DNA of 64,000 nt from Flavobacterium daemonense (GTDB taxonomy: Bacteria > Bacteroidota > Bacteroidia > Flavobacteriales > Flavobacteriaceae). Numbering within the stretch: position 1 is the stretch's first letter; each line of letters begins with the position of its first letter. Under the pieces are notes generated by a model. It was not told the origin of the DNA. It did no database searches and saw nothing but the letters and a program-made list of their open reading frames with translations. Made by a program: the position numbers and the translations under genes. Of the stretch, positions 8,813-16,905 are shown piece by piece. The DNA lies in contig NZ_VJYD01000009.1 of assembly GCF_007341385.1 (NCBI RefSeq), forward strand, positions 149,495 to 213,494, given 5' to 3'.

Positions 8813-9221
8813 TGGTATTTTTTTTATTTATTGAACCTTTTTTAAAATTCTATTGTGGTTGCGTTGTGGTTACGTTGTGTTAGATGCACTGCTGTGCATC
8901 TCTACGATTCATCTTTGTGTTTTTTTATCTCGCAGATTTGGCAGATTAGCAGATTTAATTCTTGGTAATTCTTGACAACAAAATCATTTTAATCCTTTAA
9001 TGTGGCTAATAAAAATTTCTAAAAAATTCCTAACAGGCCATAGAAACCTGTTAGGACTGGTAACCAACCAAAATTTATGTACCACTTTTTTGAATTCACA
9101 AAATTGCAACACACAATCTCTTTATATAAAATGTTTTCATCTTTAGACGAAAAAAAAATTACACCTCTACAAAAACCTTTGAACCTCTACCTCTTTGCAC
9201 CTTTGAACCTCTAAAAAAAAC
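8813..9221. other. Intergenic region with several small hairpins
   Basis: No gene is seen. It holds AGATGCAC-TGCT-GTGCATCT at 8882-8901, a hairpin CCTAACAGG/CCTGTTAGG at 9030-9056 (terminator-like for the leftward transcript), and a short direct repeat of TTTGAACCTCTA near 9178-9213. TGCGTT at 8860 and TACGTT at 8871 just upstream of the phosphoesterase gene loosely resemble the TGCGTT repeats near the regulator gene, but with 11-base spacing. Confidence 0.5.
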
Positions 9222-12137
9222 CTATTTCAAGCAATCTCTTAAAATACTAACCGGATGCATTGCTTTTCTGTTTGTCCCGTCAAAAATTTGATGGCGACAG
9301 CTTGTTCCCGCAGCCGCAATTGCTGTCGTAGCTTCAGTTGCACGAATTTTTGGAAACAAAGTATCTTCGCCCATTTGCATACTGATTTCGTAATGCTCTT
9401 TTTCATATCCAAATGAACCTGCCATTCCGCAACAACCCGAATTATAAATCGTAACCGAACTGTTTTTCGGCAAATTCAGCATTGCAAATGAAGCTTCAAC
9501 AGTACTTAATGACTTTTGATGACAGTGTCCGTGAATTTTTATTGTTTTTTCTACATCAGAAAATTGTCCAGAATGAATTTTTCCCGATGTAATTTCTCTT
9601 TTGAAAAACTCCTCGACAGTAAAAACATTTTTTGAGAGTTTTTCAGCACTTTCCTTGTCTTTTGCTAATCGAAGATATTCGTCTCTAAAAGTCAATATTG
9701 CAGAAGGTTCGATTCCGATTAATGGAATATTTTCAGAAATCAAATCTTTGAAAATTGTCACATTTTTATTTGCGATTTCCTGCGCTTCTTCCAGAAAACC
9801 TTTAGAAATAAAAGCTCTTCCGCTTTCTTCATGATCTGTAATAATGACTTCATATCCTAAAGCGGTTAGTAGTTCGTAGGCATCGATACCAACAGTAACA
9901 TCGTAATAATTGGTAAATTCATCACAAAACAGATATACTTTTCCGTTTTTAAACGAATTATTTTCTGCCGATTTTTTATTTTTTTCGTACCATTTTTTGA
10001 AGGTTTTTGGCGCCAACATTGGAACTTGTCTTTTTGGCGCAATTCCCATGCTTTTTTTGACCAAAGACAAATTGGAAACAAAATTGGTCATCGACGGAAC
10101 GATACTTCCCAGTTTATTTAATTTTGAATTGAAAGCAAATATTTTGTTTCGAACCGAAAATCCGTTTGCTTTTTGATATTGATATAAAAATTCTGCTTTT
10201 AAAGTTGCCACATCAACATTGCTTGGGCACTCGCTGGCGCACGCTTTACAGCTTACGCACAACTCAAAAACTTTATATAATTCTTCGTGGTCGAATTTAT
10301 TTTCTTTTTCAGAATTGGTCAAATATTCTCTCAAAGCATTGGCTCTGGCACGAGTTGTATCTTTTTCGTTTCGGGTCGCGCGATAACTCGGACATAAAGT
10401 TCCGCCTGCTGATGGCATTTTACGGCAATCTCCAGAGCCGTTGCATTTTTCCGCCGCTCTTAAAATCCCCAAACTGTCTGAGAAATCCTGAATCGTTTTT
10501 ATTTCTGGTTCAATTCTTCCTGCTTCAAAACGAAGATTTTCATCCATTTTTGAAGCGTTTACAATTTTCCCAACGTTCAAAATCGTATTTGGGTCAAATG
10601 CTTTTTTTATTCGTTTGAGCAATTCATAGTTTTTATCCCCAATCATAAAAGGCAGAAACTCGCCTCGTAGAATTCCGTCACCATGTTCACCGCTTAACGA
10701 ACCTCTGTATTTTTTAACCAAATGAGCCACTTCAGTCGATAAATTTCTAAACTGATGCAATCCTTCTTTTGTCTTTAAATTTATCTTCGGACGTAAATGC
10801 AATTCTCCGGCACCGGCATGTGCGTAATAAATTGCACTTTGTCCGTGTCTTTCCATCATCGCAGCAAAATCGGCAATATAATTTGGTAAATCGCTTAATT
10901 CAACTGCAGTATCTTCGATAGAATCGGCTGCTTTGTCATCGCCAACAATACTTCCTAAAAGTCCGAGACCAGCTTTTCGAACATCATTTACTTTATCAAT
11001 ATCGGCACCGTAAATTTTAGGCAATGCGTAGCCAAAATTATTATCCTGAAGATCTTTAATCAAAGCATCTGCCTGCAATTCTGCATCTTCCATGCTACTA
11101 TGGGAACCGACTTCAAGCATAATAACTGCTTTAGGTTCGCCCACAATAAAAAATCTATTTTTGGCTTGTTCTCTATTGGTTTTGGTACAATCTAAAATCG
11201 TGTCGTCCATCATTTCACAAGTGTACAAATGATGTTTCATTGCAACAACAACCGCTTCTAAACTTTCCTGAATCGTATGAAAATGTGCCACAACCATGAT
11301 ATTGTTTGTTGGCGGCAAATCATCTACTTTTAAAGTTATTTCGGTTGTAAAGGCGAGAGTTCCTTCGCTTCCGCAAAGCAGCTTTCCTAAATTTATGGTG
11401 TTTTCAGTTCCCGAAAAAAGTTCCGATTTTAATAACGCATCAATTGCATAACCTGTATTTCGTCTGTGAATTTCAGGTTTTGGAAATTCCCTCGTAATTT
11501 CTTCCTGATTTTCCTTATTCGAAAGTTCCTCGTAAATCGTTTTGTAGATTTTACTTTCTAAAGAATCTCCTTTTGTCTTTTCCAGAAACTCCTCAGAAGT
11601 TAAATCTTTAAAAACCGCGATACTTCCATCGCTCAAAACAGCTTTGATTTCTACAATTTTATCTCGAGTAACGCCGTAACGAATCGACGTAGTTCCTGAC
11701 GAATTATTCCCAACCATTCCGCCAATCATGCAGCGATTTGTAGTTGAAGTTGTGGGGCTAAAAAATAATCCGTGTGGTTTTAAATATAAATTCAGTTCAT
11801 CGCGAATTACTCCGGGCTGAACCGTAACGGTTTTCTTTTCGGCATCAAAAGCAACAATTTTGGTGAAATGTTTTGAAACATCTACAATAATTCCGTTGCC
11901 AACCGTTTGTCCAGCTAATGAAGTTCCGGCGGTTCTTGGTGTTATTGAAATTTTATTTTTTGATGCAAATTGAATAATCTTGACAATATCTTCTTCTGTT
12001 TTAGGAACAGCAACGGCTTCTGGAATAATTCGGTAAGCAGAAGCATCTGTGGCGTACAGTTTTTTATGAAGTTCATCATAAAAAAGCGACCCTTCTAAGG
12101 AATCAGACAATTGTTTTAATTGAAGAGAATCGGGCAT
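9222..12137 (-). CDS. FAD/Fe-S D-lactate (D-2-hydroxyacid) dehydrogenase, GlcD-GlcF-type fusion
   Basis: 971 residues. The N-terminal half is a VAO-type FAD domain (TPRTAGTSLAGQTVGNGIIV, MVGNNSSGTTSIRYG) with an FAD-oxidase C domain (YYAHAGAGELHLRP, SGEHGDGILRGEFLP). The C-terminal half has Fe-S cysteines (CNGSGDCRK...CPSYRATR, then CVSCKACASECPSNVDV) and a CCG-type domain (HGHCHQKSL, GCCGMAGSFGYEKEHYE). This is the layout of YdiJ-type and fused D-lactate dehydrogenases, which pass electrons to the quinone pool or another carrier. In this cluster the obvious substrate is the D-lactate released by MurQ. It lies downstream of the DeoR-type gene, 470 bases away, with candidate operator repeats in between. 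D-2-hydroxyglutarate is an alternative substrate. Confidence 0.87.
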   Translation of the reverse strand: MPDSLQLKQLSDSLEGSLFYDELHKKLYATDASAYRIIPEAVAVPKTEEDIVKIIQFASKNKISITPRTAGTSLAGQTVGNGIIVDVSKHFTKIVAFDAEKKTVTVQPGVIRDELNLYLKPHGLFFSPTTSTTNRCMIGGMVGNNSSGTTSIRYGVTRDKIVEIKAVLSDGSIAVFKDLTSEEFLEKTKGDSLESKIYKTIYEELSNKENQEEITREFPKPEIHRRNTGYAIDALLKSELFSGTENTINLGKLLCGSEGTLAFTTEITLKVDDLPPTNNIMVVAHFHTIQESLEAVVVAMKHHLYTCEMMDDTILDCTKTNREQAKNRFFIVGEPKAVIMLEVGSHSSMEDAELQADALIKDLQDNNFGYALPKIYGADIDKVNDVRKAGLGLLGSIVGDDKAADSIEDTAVELSDLPNYIADFAAMMERHGQSAIYYAHAGAGELHLRPKINLKTKEGLHQFRNLSTEVAHLVKKYRGSLSGEHGDGILRGEFLPFMIGDKNYELLKRIKKAFDPNTILNVGKIVNASKMDENLRFEAGRIEPEIKTIQDFSDSLGILRAAEKCNGSGDCRKMPSAGGTLCPSYRATRNEKDTTRARANALREYLTNSEKENKFDHEELYKVFELCVSCKACASECPSNVDVATLKAEFLYQYQKANGFSVRNKIFAFNSKLNKLGSIVPSMTNFVSNLSLVKKSMGIAPKRQVPMLAPKTFKKWYEKNKKSAENNSFKNGKVYLFCDEFTNYYDVTVGIDAYELLTALGYEVIITDHEESGRAFISKGFLEEAQEIANKNVTIFKDLISENIPLIGIEPSAILTFRDEYLRLAKDKESAEKLSKNVFTVEEFFKREITSGKIHSGQFSDVEKTIKIHGHCHQKSLSTVEASFAMLNLPKNSSVTIYNSGCCGMAGSFGYEKEHYEISMQMGEDTLFPKIRATEATTAIAAAGTSCRHQIFDGTNRKAMHPVSILRDCLK

Positions 12138-12315
12138 TTATTTGGTTGTATTGCTTTTGGTTGGTAATTCAAAAATCTATTCTGATTGTGTTACTTAAAC
12201 CTGACGGCCTCTATCCCGAAGCTTCGTGACGGAATAAAAAACCGTCAGATTCATAACTAACCAATAATCAAAATGTGTGAAAACTTTATTAGCTTTCTTT
12301 TCTTTCAAACCTAAT
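12138..12315. repeat. Hairpin interrupted by a small palindrome
   Basis: CCTGACGG at 12200-12207 pairs with CCGTCAG at 12242-12248. The loop contains a degenerate CCCGAAGCTTCG-type palindrome (12214-12233), a unit that recurs in other repeats of this window. The structure could act as a terminator or attenuator on the leftward transcript ahead of the FAD/Fe-S gene. Confidence 0.55.
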
Positions 12316-12393
12316 TCAACAAATAGAATTACGACAAACACCTATTTCTCCGGCAGCAGTTTTTGAAGCCACCACAACATTTTTAAAAATCAT
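12316..12393 (-). CDS. Possible small peptide gene (25 residues), unrecognised
   Basis: An ATG at 12391-12393 opens a 25-codon frame ending GEIGVCRNSIC and TGA. The same frame continues upstream (…RKFEETRFEKDHN) to a TAA at 12442-12444, which ends an even shorter frame MKITFSLA starting at 12466-12468. The reading looks protein-like rather than random. A TATATTTG -7-like box lies 34 bases upstream of the first ATG. It could be a leader or small peptide under the same control as the dehydrogenase gene, or the remains of a longer gene broken by the TAA. I do not recognise it. Confidence 0.35.
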   Translation of the reverse strand: MIFKNVVVASKTAAGEIGVCRNSIC

Positions 12394-12441
12394 ATTATGA
12401 TCTTTTTCAAATCGGGTTTCTTCAAATTTCCTAGATATATT

Positions 12442-12468
12442 TTACGCTAAAGAAAAAGTGATTTTCAT
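12442..12468 (-). CDS. Possible 8-residue leader peptide
   Basis: ATG AAA ATC ACT TTT TCT TTA GCG TAA lies about 33 bases downstream of a TATATTTG box at 12502-12509 (reverse strand). It is in the same frame as the 25-residue peptide that follows. It may be a translated leader or just the N-terminus of an interrupted gene. Support is positional only. Confidence 0.22.
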   Translation of the reverse strand: MKITFSLA

Positions 12469-12501
12469 ATTATATCTATAAATCGTTAAAATTAGTTTTA
12501 A

Positions 12502-12528
12502 CAAATATAGATACAAAAAACAAAACAA
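12502..12528 (-). promoter_or_regulatory. Candidate promoter toward the FAD/Fe-S gene
   Basis: On the reverse strand TATATTTG (12502-12509) matches TAnnTTTG exactly, with TTG at 12526-12528. The spacer of 16 is shorter than the usual 19, so the -33 element is uncertain. Confidence 0.4.
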
Positions 12529-12532
12529 TTAC

Positions 12533-12588
12533 ATTATTTTGCGTTTTTTAACAAAATTAAATTCAAATAACGCATAAAAACGCATAAT
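12533..12588. promoter_or_regulatory. Candidate operator: phased TGCGTT repeats left of the DeoR-type gene
   Basis: On the reverse strand 12565-12588 reads ATTATGCGTTTTTATGCGTT plus ATTT: two TGCGTT units exactly 10 bases apart. A single TGCGTT lies on the forward strand at 12539-12544 (TTTTGCGTTTTTT). The same 10-base-phased pair occurs upstream of susC at 13488-13510. The location upstream of the candidate promoter at 12502 and next to a DeoR-family gene makes it a plausible binding site for that regulator. Confidence 0.5.
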
Positions 12589-12607
12589 AATTTGATTGGG
12601 TTTCAAA

Positions 12608-13357
12608 TTATAAGATAAAAACACCAGATTTTCGGTATTCTTCTAATTGAATATCATCTGGGCTTAAATTTGTCACAATGGTATCCAATTGCTTCAAATC
12701 ACAGACAACGTGTGCCATTTTGGTATTTAACTTATCCGAAGAAAACATTGACACAACCTTGTCAGATGCTTCTATCATTGCTTTTTTAACCATTGAGACT
12801 TCATAACCAATTTCTGTAAGTCCTTGTTTTATATTAATGCTGCTCGCTCCGATAAAACAAATATCTGCTTTAATTTTTGACACCACCTGAATTACATCCA
12901 TACCAATTGTAACCATTGCGTTTTTCTGCATTTTTCCACCAATAAATATCAAATCAATATTTGGATGTTGTGATAATTGCATTGCAATTGGAAGACTATA
13001 CGTATATATTGTAGCTTTCAAATCGGAAGGAATAAGTTTTGCAAACACCAAATTTGTGCTTCCTCCACTCATTATAATAACTTGATCGTCGCGCAATAAT
13101 GACAACGCTTTTGTTACGATCTGTTTCTTTTCTTCTTCATCTGAAATATGAATATCAAAAACGTTTGCCGATTTCTCTTTAACCTGCACTGCCCCGCCAT
13201 ACACCTTTTCCAGTAGTTTCTTGCTGTCAAGTTCGTTTAAATCTCTTCTAATCGTGTCTTCTGACAAATCCAAAGCCAAAGCCAAATCAGTTGTGACAAC
13301 CCTCTGTTCTTCAACAAGCTTAGTCATTATATATTTATGTCTTTCGGCTTTCAGCAT
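12608..13357 (-). CDS. DeoR/GlpR-family transcriptional regulator
   Basis: 249 residues, the family's normal size. The N-terminal winged helix (about 1-57) includes VVTTDLALALDLSEDTIRRDLNELDSKKLLEKVYGG, the DeoR signature region. The C-terminal domain (about 75-230) is the sugar-phosphate-sensing fold with IIMSGGSTN, the phosphate-binding loop of the family, and DICFIGASSINIKQGLTE. DeoR/GlpR proteins usually repress catabolic operons until a phosphorylated sugar binds. It stands at the divergence point of the two arms, so I infer it controls both. The effector could be an amino-sugar phosphate (MurNAc-6-P, GlcNAc-6-P or GlcN-6-P). It takes the place that MurR has in the Bacillus locus. Confidence 0.9.
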   Translation of the reverse strand: MLKAERHKYIMTKLVEEQRVVTTDLALALDLSEDTIRRDLNELDSKKLLEKVYGGAVQVKEKSANVFDIHISDEEEKKQIVTKALSLLRDDQVIIMSGGSTNLVFAKLIPSDLKATIYTYSLPIAMQLSQHPNIDLIFIGGKMQKNAMVTIGMDVIQVVSKIKADICFIGASSINIKQGLTEIGYEVSMVKKAMIEASDKVVSMFSSDKLNTKMAHVVCDLKQLDTIVTNLSPDDIQLEEYRKSGVFIL

Positions 13358-13487
13358 TTTTTAAAAAGTTAAAATTCAGGACAAATATATCAAATAATTC
13401 TATTGATTACGTAGGACTAAGCAGAAACTGCAATAGTTTGCATTTTTATGATATAAATATTAAAACAGAAAAAATAAAAGTAGTAAA

Positions 13488-13510
13488 ATTGCGTTATTTT
13501 GCGTTATTTA
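13488..13510 (+). promoter_or_regulatory. Candidate operator: phased TGCGTT repeats upstream of susC
   Basis: TTGCGTTATTTTGCGTTATT is centred at about 13500, with two TGCGTT units 10 bases apart, one helical turn. It matches the reverse-strand site at 12565-12588 in sequence and spacing. It lies upstream of a TATATTTG -7 box (13564-13571). TGCATTTGTATGCAAT at 13541-13556 may be a diverged third unit. Confidence 0.5.
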
Positions 13511-13563
13511 AGTTAATTTTTCAAAAAAAATACAAAATAATGCATTTGTATGCAATAATTAAA

Positions 13564-13571
13564 TATATTTG
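13564..13571 (+). promoter_or_regulatory. Candidate -7 box for the susCD operon
   Basis: TATATTTG matches TAnnTTTG, 29 bases before the susC ATG. A TTTG at 13545-13548 is closer than usual (15 bases), so the -33 element is uncertain. Confidence 0.45.
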
Positions 13572-13600
13572 CTTGACAACCATAAAAAAACCAAATAATC

Positions 13601-16600
13601 ATGAAAAAACTATTTCTTATTTCATTGTTGGTTTTGTTCATTCAAGCAACATTTGGGCAAACAAAAACAATTACTGGAACTGTAAAAAACAAAGCCGATG
13701 GATTCCCCATACCAGGAGTCAGTGTCCTGATTCAAGGAACCAACAGCGGTACAACGACTGATTTTGATGGAAACTACAGCATAAATGTAGCGCAAGGTCA
13801 AAGTCTAAGTTTTAGCTACATGGGATCTGAAACTCAGGTAGTAAAAATTGAAGGACAGCAAAAAATTAACATTTCGCTTGCTTCGGCTACTGCAAAACTT
13901 GACGAAGTAGTTGTAGTAGGATTCTCTTCTCAGAAAAAAGTTAATCTTACAGGAGCAGTTGCTAATGTAAATGTCAAAAAAGCTTTAGGAAGTATTCCTA
14001 TTACAGATATTACAAAAGGTTTGCAAGGAACTACTCCTGGACTTAATATTACCTACAATTCAGGAAGTATCGGAAAACAATCAAAAGTTAATATACGTGG
14101 AGCTGGAACTATTGTAAATGGAGTAGCTTCAGGATCACCACTTATTTTAGTTGACGGTGTTCCGGGCGATCTTTCAATGTTAAATTCAGAAGACGTAGAA
14201 ACAATGTCTGTACTTAAAGATGCTGCTTCTGCTTCTATCTATGGTGCGCGTGCGGCTTTTGGAGTTATTTTGATTACAACTAAAAGCGGTAAAAATGCTA
14301 AAGGAAAAGTAAGATTCGCGTACAGCAACAATACAGGGTGGAGCAATCCTATTTCTTTGGTTCAATTTAATGATCCTACTGTAGAGCTTCCTGTAATGAT
14401 CGACGCACAAGCCAGAGCTGGTAATGCAAATCCAGAATCTTTTGGTATGAACTACAAAACATTATTGCCAGGTATCATCAACTGGAAAGAAAAGTATGCT
14501 GCAACAAGAAACCCTAATGACAAAAATATGATCTTAGGACAAGATTTTGATGTGATTGGTGGTAAAGAATATTTCTACAGAATTTGGAATCCGCATGATG
14601 AAATGCTGAAAAAGAATGCTGTACAAACACTTCACAACTTATCTGCTCAAGGTTCTTTGGGTGAAAAAAGTTCATTTATTGTTTCGTTAGGTCTTGCTAA
14701 CCAAGAAGGTGTAATGAAAATCAATAATGAAACCAACCAAAGATTCAACCTTAATATGGGTATGACTACACAGTTGGCAAGCTGGCTTACAGGAGATTTT
14801 AAAGTTTTGGGAACTTTCCAAGAATATGATTCTCCTTTCAACTACTACAACAGTGGTCTTGATACTGCTGGTAATGGTTATTTTGGTTACTACATGCGTT
14901 GGGGTTCTTATTTCCCTTATGGTACTTACAACGGTACTTACTTTAGACATGCACCAGGTTATATGGCAAATGCTTCTCAAAATGAAAATAAATCAAATGA
15001 TATGAGGATAAGCACAAAACTTACTGCTCAAATCACAAAAGATTTTAACATTATTGGAGAATACAGCATCAACAATAATTTCTCAAGCCTTAAAATGAAC
15101 GGTGGACAAATCCCTATGTGGGATTGGTGGACTAGTGCCGCTGACCTAGTTGCCGGAAAACCTACAATGATGGAATCTGGAAATGATTTTGTTGCACAAG
15201 CTAAATCATCTTATTCAAGAAATGTAGCCAACTTTTATGCAAATTATACTAAAACATTGGGCGAAAACCACAATTTTAAAGTACTAGGCGGTTTGAACAC
15301 AGAATGGTATAATTTTGAAAGAACATATGCTCGTAGAAATACACTTTTGGATAAAAGCAAACCAGAATTTAATTTAGCTATTGGTGATCAATTCACTTCA
15401 CCTCTTTCTTCTAACGACATTTTAAATCCAGGTTTATCACAATACGCAATTGCAGGATTTTTTGCCCGTGTGAATTATGATTACAAAGGAAAATATTTAG
15501 TGGAGATAAACGGTCGTTATGATGGTTCTTCAAAATTCCCAACTGATGAGCAATGGGGGTTCTTCCCTTCTGCTTCTGTTGGATACAGAATTTCGGAAGA
15601 AGGTTTCATGGAAGGTACAAAAAGCTGGTTGAATGATTTAAAAATTCGTGGATCTGTTGGTTCAATCGGAAATCAAAACATTGCTGCAAATGCCTTTTTA
15701 GCAACGATGCCAAGCAAAAACCCTCTTTGGATGGGAAGCGGCGCAACAATACCCCCTTCTGTTGATTTGCCAACAAACGTTGATCCTAATCTAACTTGGG
15801 AAAAAGTAACTACTCAAGATATAGGTATTGATGTTAGAATCTTCAACATGTTAGGTTTGACGTTTGATTACTATCAACGTGATACAAAAGGAATGTTAGC
15901 TCCAGGTAAAACACTTCCTGGTTCATTTGGTCAGGCTGCTGCTAATACAAACTCAGGAAATTTAAGAACAACTGGTTGGGAACTAGCGCTTAACTTTAAT
16001 AAAAACATAAACCAAAACATAAGCGTTTATGCTGATCTTTCTCTTTCTGACAACACTACAGAGGTAACAGAATGGAATAACTCTTCAAAGTTAATCAGTA
16101 CTACATCTTTCTATGCAGGTCAAAAATTGGGTGAAATCTGGGGATTAGAAACAGACCGATTAATTCAAACTACAGACAATGTTGATGCAACTGGATTAAT
16201 TGTAAATGGTGTTGATTATAAAAACATAAGAAGTGGTACTTTTAAATACGGTGCTGGAGATGTAATGTACAAAGATTTAAATGGAGACGGCGTTATCTCA
16301 AGAGGAGATGGAACTGCTACAAATCCTGGAGATTTAAAAGTTATTGGTAATACAACTCCACGCTACCAATATGGTATTCGTTTAGGAGGTGCTTTATATG
16401 GATTTGATATTGATGCTTTCTTCCAAGGGGTTGGAAAACGTCAATACTGGACAACTTCTGACTTAGTATTGCCTTTCTACAGCAGAACAGATGCTATGTA
16501 CGAAAACCAAAACGACTATTGGACACCACAAAATACAGATGCATATTTCCCTAATCCATACCCAGGACATTCTACTGATGCTTTTGGAGCTTATGCACCG

Positions 16601-16873
16601 GGATCAAATAACTTTGTTGCGCAAACACGTTATTTATTAGACATGTCTTATTTACGTTTAAAATCGATGACTATTGGATATACTTTCCCTAAAAGTATTA
16701 CAGATAAAGTGGGTATCGATAAAATCAGACCGTACATTTCAGGTTTAAACTTGGCTACTTGGAAAAGCAGCAAATTACCAGTAGATCCTGAAATCAATGA
16801 AACTGAAGCGGTATGGGGAAGAACTTTCCCTTATTCTAAAACATGGTCGGTTGGTATACAACTTGCGTTTTAA
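13601..16873 (+). CDS. susC: SusC/RagA-family TonB-dependent outer-membrane receptor
   Basis: 1090 residues. The signal peptide (1-19, ending ATFGQ) precedes a carboxypeptidase-regulatory-like domain (about 20-105, GVSVLIQGTNSGTTTDFDGN). A TonB-box-like stretch LDEVVVVGFSSQKK and a plug domain ending YGARAAFGVILITTKSG follow. The rest is a 22-strand barrel ending YSKTWSVGIQLAF with the terminal Phe of outer-membrane barrels. With its SusD partner 32 bases downstream it forms an energy-driven uptake pore for oligosaccharides. Surrounding genes argue that the cargo is a peptidoglycan fragment (muropeptide, GlcNAc-MurNAc or MurNAc). It is the first gene of the rightward arm, with candidate DeoR operators upstream. 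Confidence 0.96.
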   Translation: MKKLFLISLLVLFIQATFGQTKTITGTVKNKADGFPIPGVSVLIQGTNSGTTTDFDGNYSINVAQGQSLSFSYMGSETQVVKIEGQQKINISLASATAKLDEVVVVGFSSQKKVNLTGAVANVNVKKALGSIPITDITKGLQGTTPGLNITYNSGSIGKQSKVNIRGAGTIVNGVASGSPLILVDGVPGDLSMLNSEDVETMSVLKDAASASIYGARAAFGVILITTKSGKNAKGKVRFAYSNNTGWSNPISLVQFNDPTVELPVMIDAQARAGNANPESFGMNYKTLLPGIINWKEKYAATRNPNDKNMILGQDFDVIGGKEYFYRIWNPHDEMLKKNAVQTLHNLSAQGSLGEKSSFIVSLGLANQEGVMKINNETNQRFNLNMGMTTQLASWLTGDFKVLGTFQEYDSPFNYYNSGLDTAGNGYFGYYMRWGSYFPYGTYNGTYFRHAPGYMANASQNENKSNDMRISTKLTAQITKDFNIIGEYSINNNFSSLKMNGGQIPMWDWWTSAADLVAGKPTMMESGNDFVAQAKSSYSRNVANFYANYTKTLGENHNFKVLGGLNTEWYNFERTYARRNTLLDKSKPEFNLAIGDQFTSPLSSNDILNPGLSQYAIAGFFARVNYDYKGKYLVEINGRYDGSSKFPTDEQWGFFPSASVGYRISEEGFMEGTKSWLNDLKIRGSVGSIGNQNIAANAFLATMPSKNPLWMGSGATIPPSVDLPTNVDPNLTWEKVTTQDIGIDVRIFNMLGLTFDYYQRDTKGMLAPGKTLPGSFGQAAANTNSGNLRTTGWELALNFNKNINQNISVYADLSLSDNTTEVTEWNNSSKLISTTSFYAGQKLGEIWGLETDRLIQTTDNVDATGLIVNGVDYKNIRSGTFKYGAGDVMYKDLNGDGVISRGDGTATNPGDLKVIGNTTPRYQYGIRLGGALYGFDIDAFFQGVGKRQYWTTSDLVLPFYSRTDAMYENQNDYWTPQNTDAYFPNPYPGHSTDAFGAYAPGSNNFVAQTRYLLDMSYLRLKSMTIGYTFPKSITDKVGIDKIRPYISGLNLATWKSSKLPVDPEINETEAVWGRTFPYSKTWSVGIQLAF

Positions 16874-16905
16874 AAAATGTATTTAAAAATTAAAAATTAA
16901 TCAAA

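Noticed and set aside
10166..10618. 150-codon forward frame inside the FAD/Fe-S gene
   Set aside because: It is a shadow of the strongly supported reverse-strand gene; its translation shows no domain.
13438..13761. Open frame starting before susC in another frame
   Set aside because: It covers the promoter and overlaps the signal-peptide region of susC in a different frame; no protein-like content.
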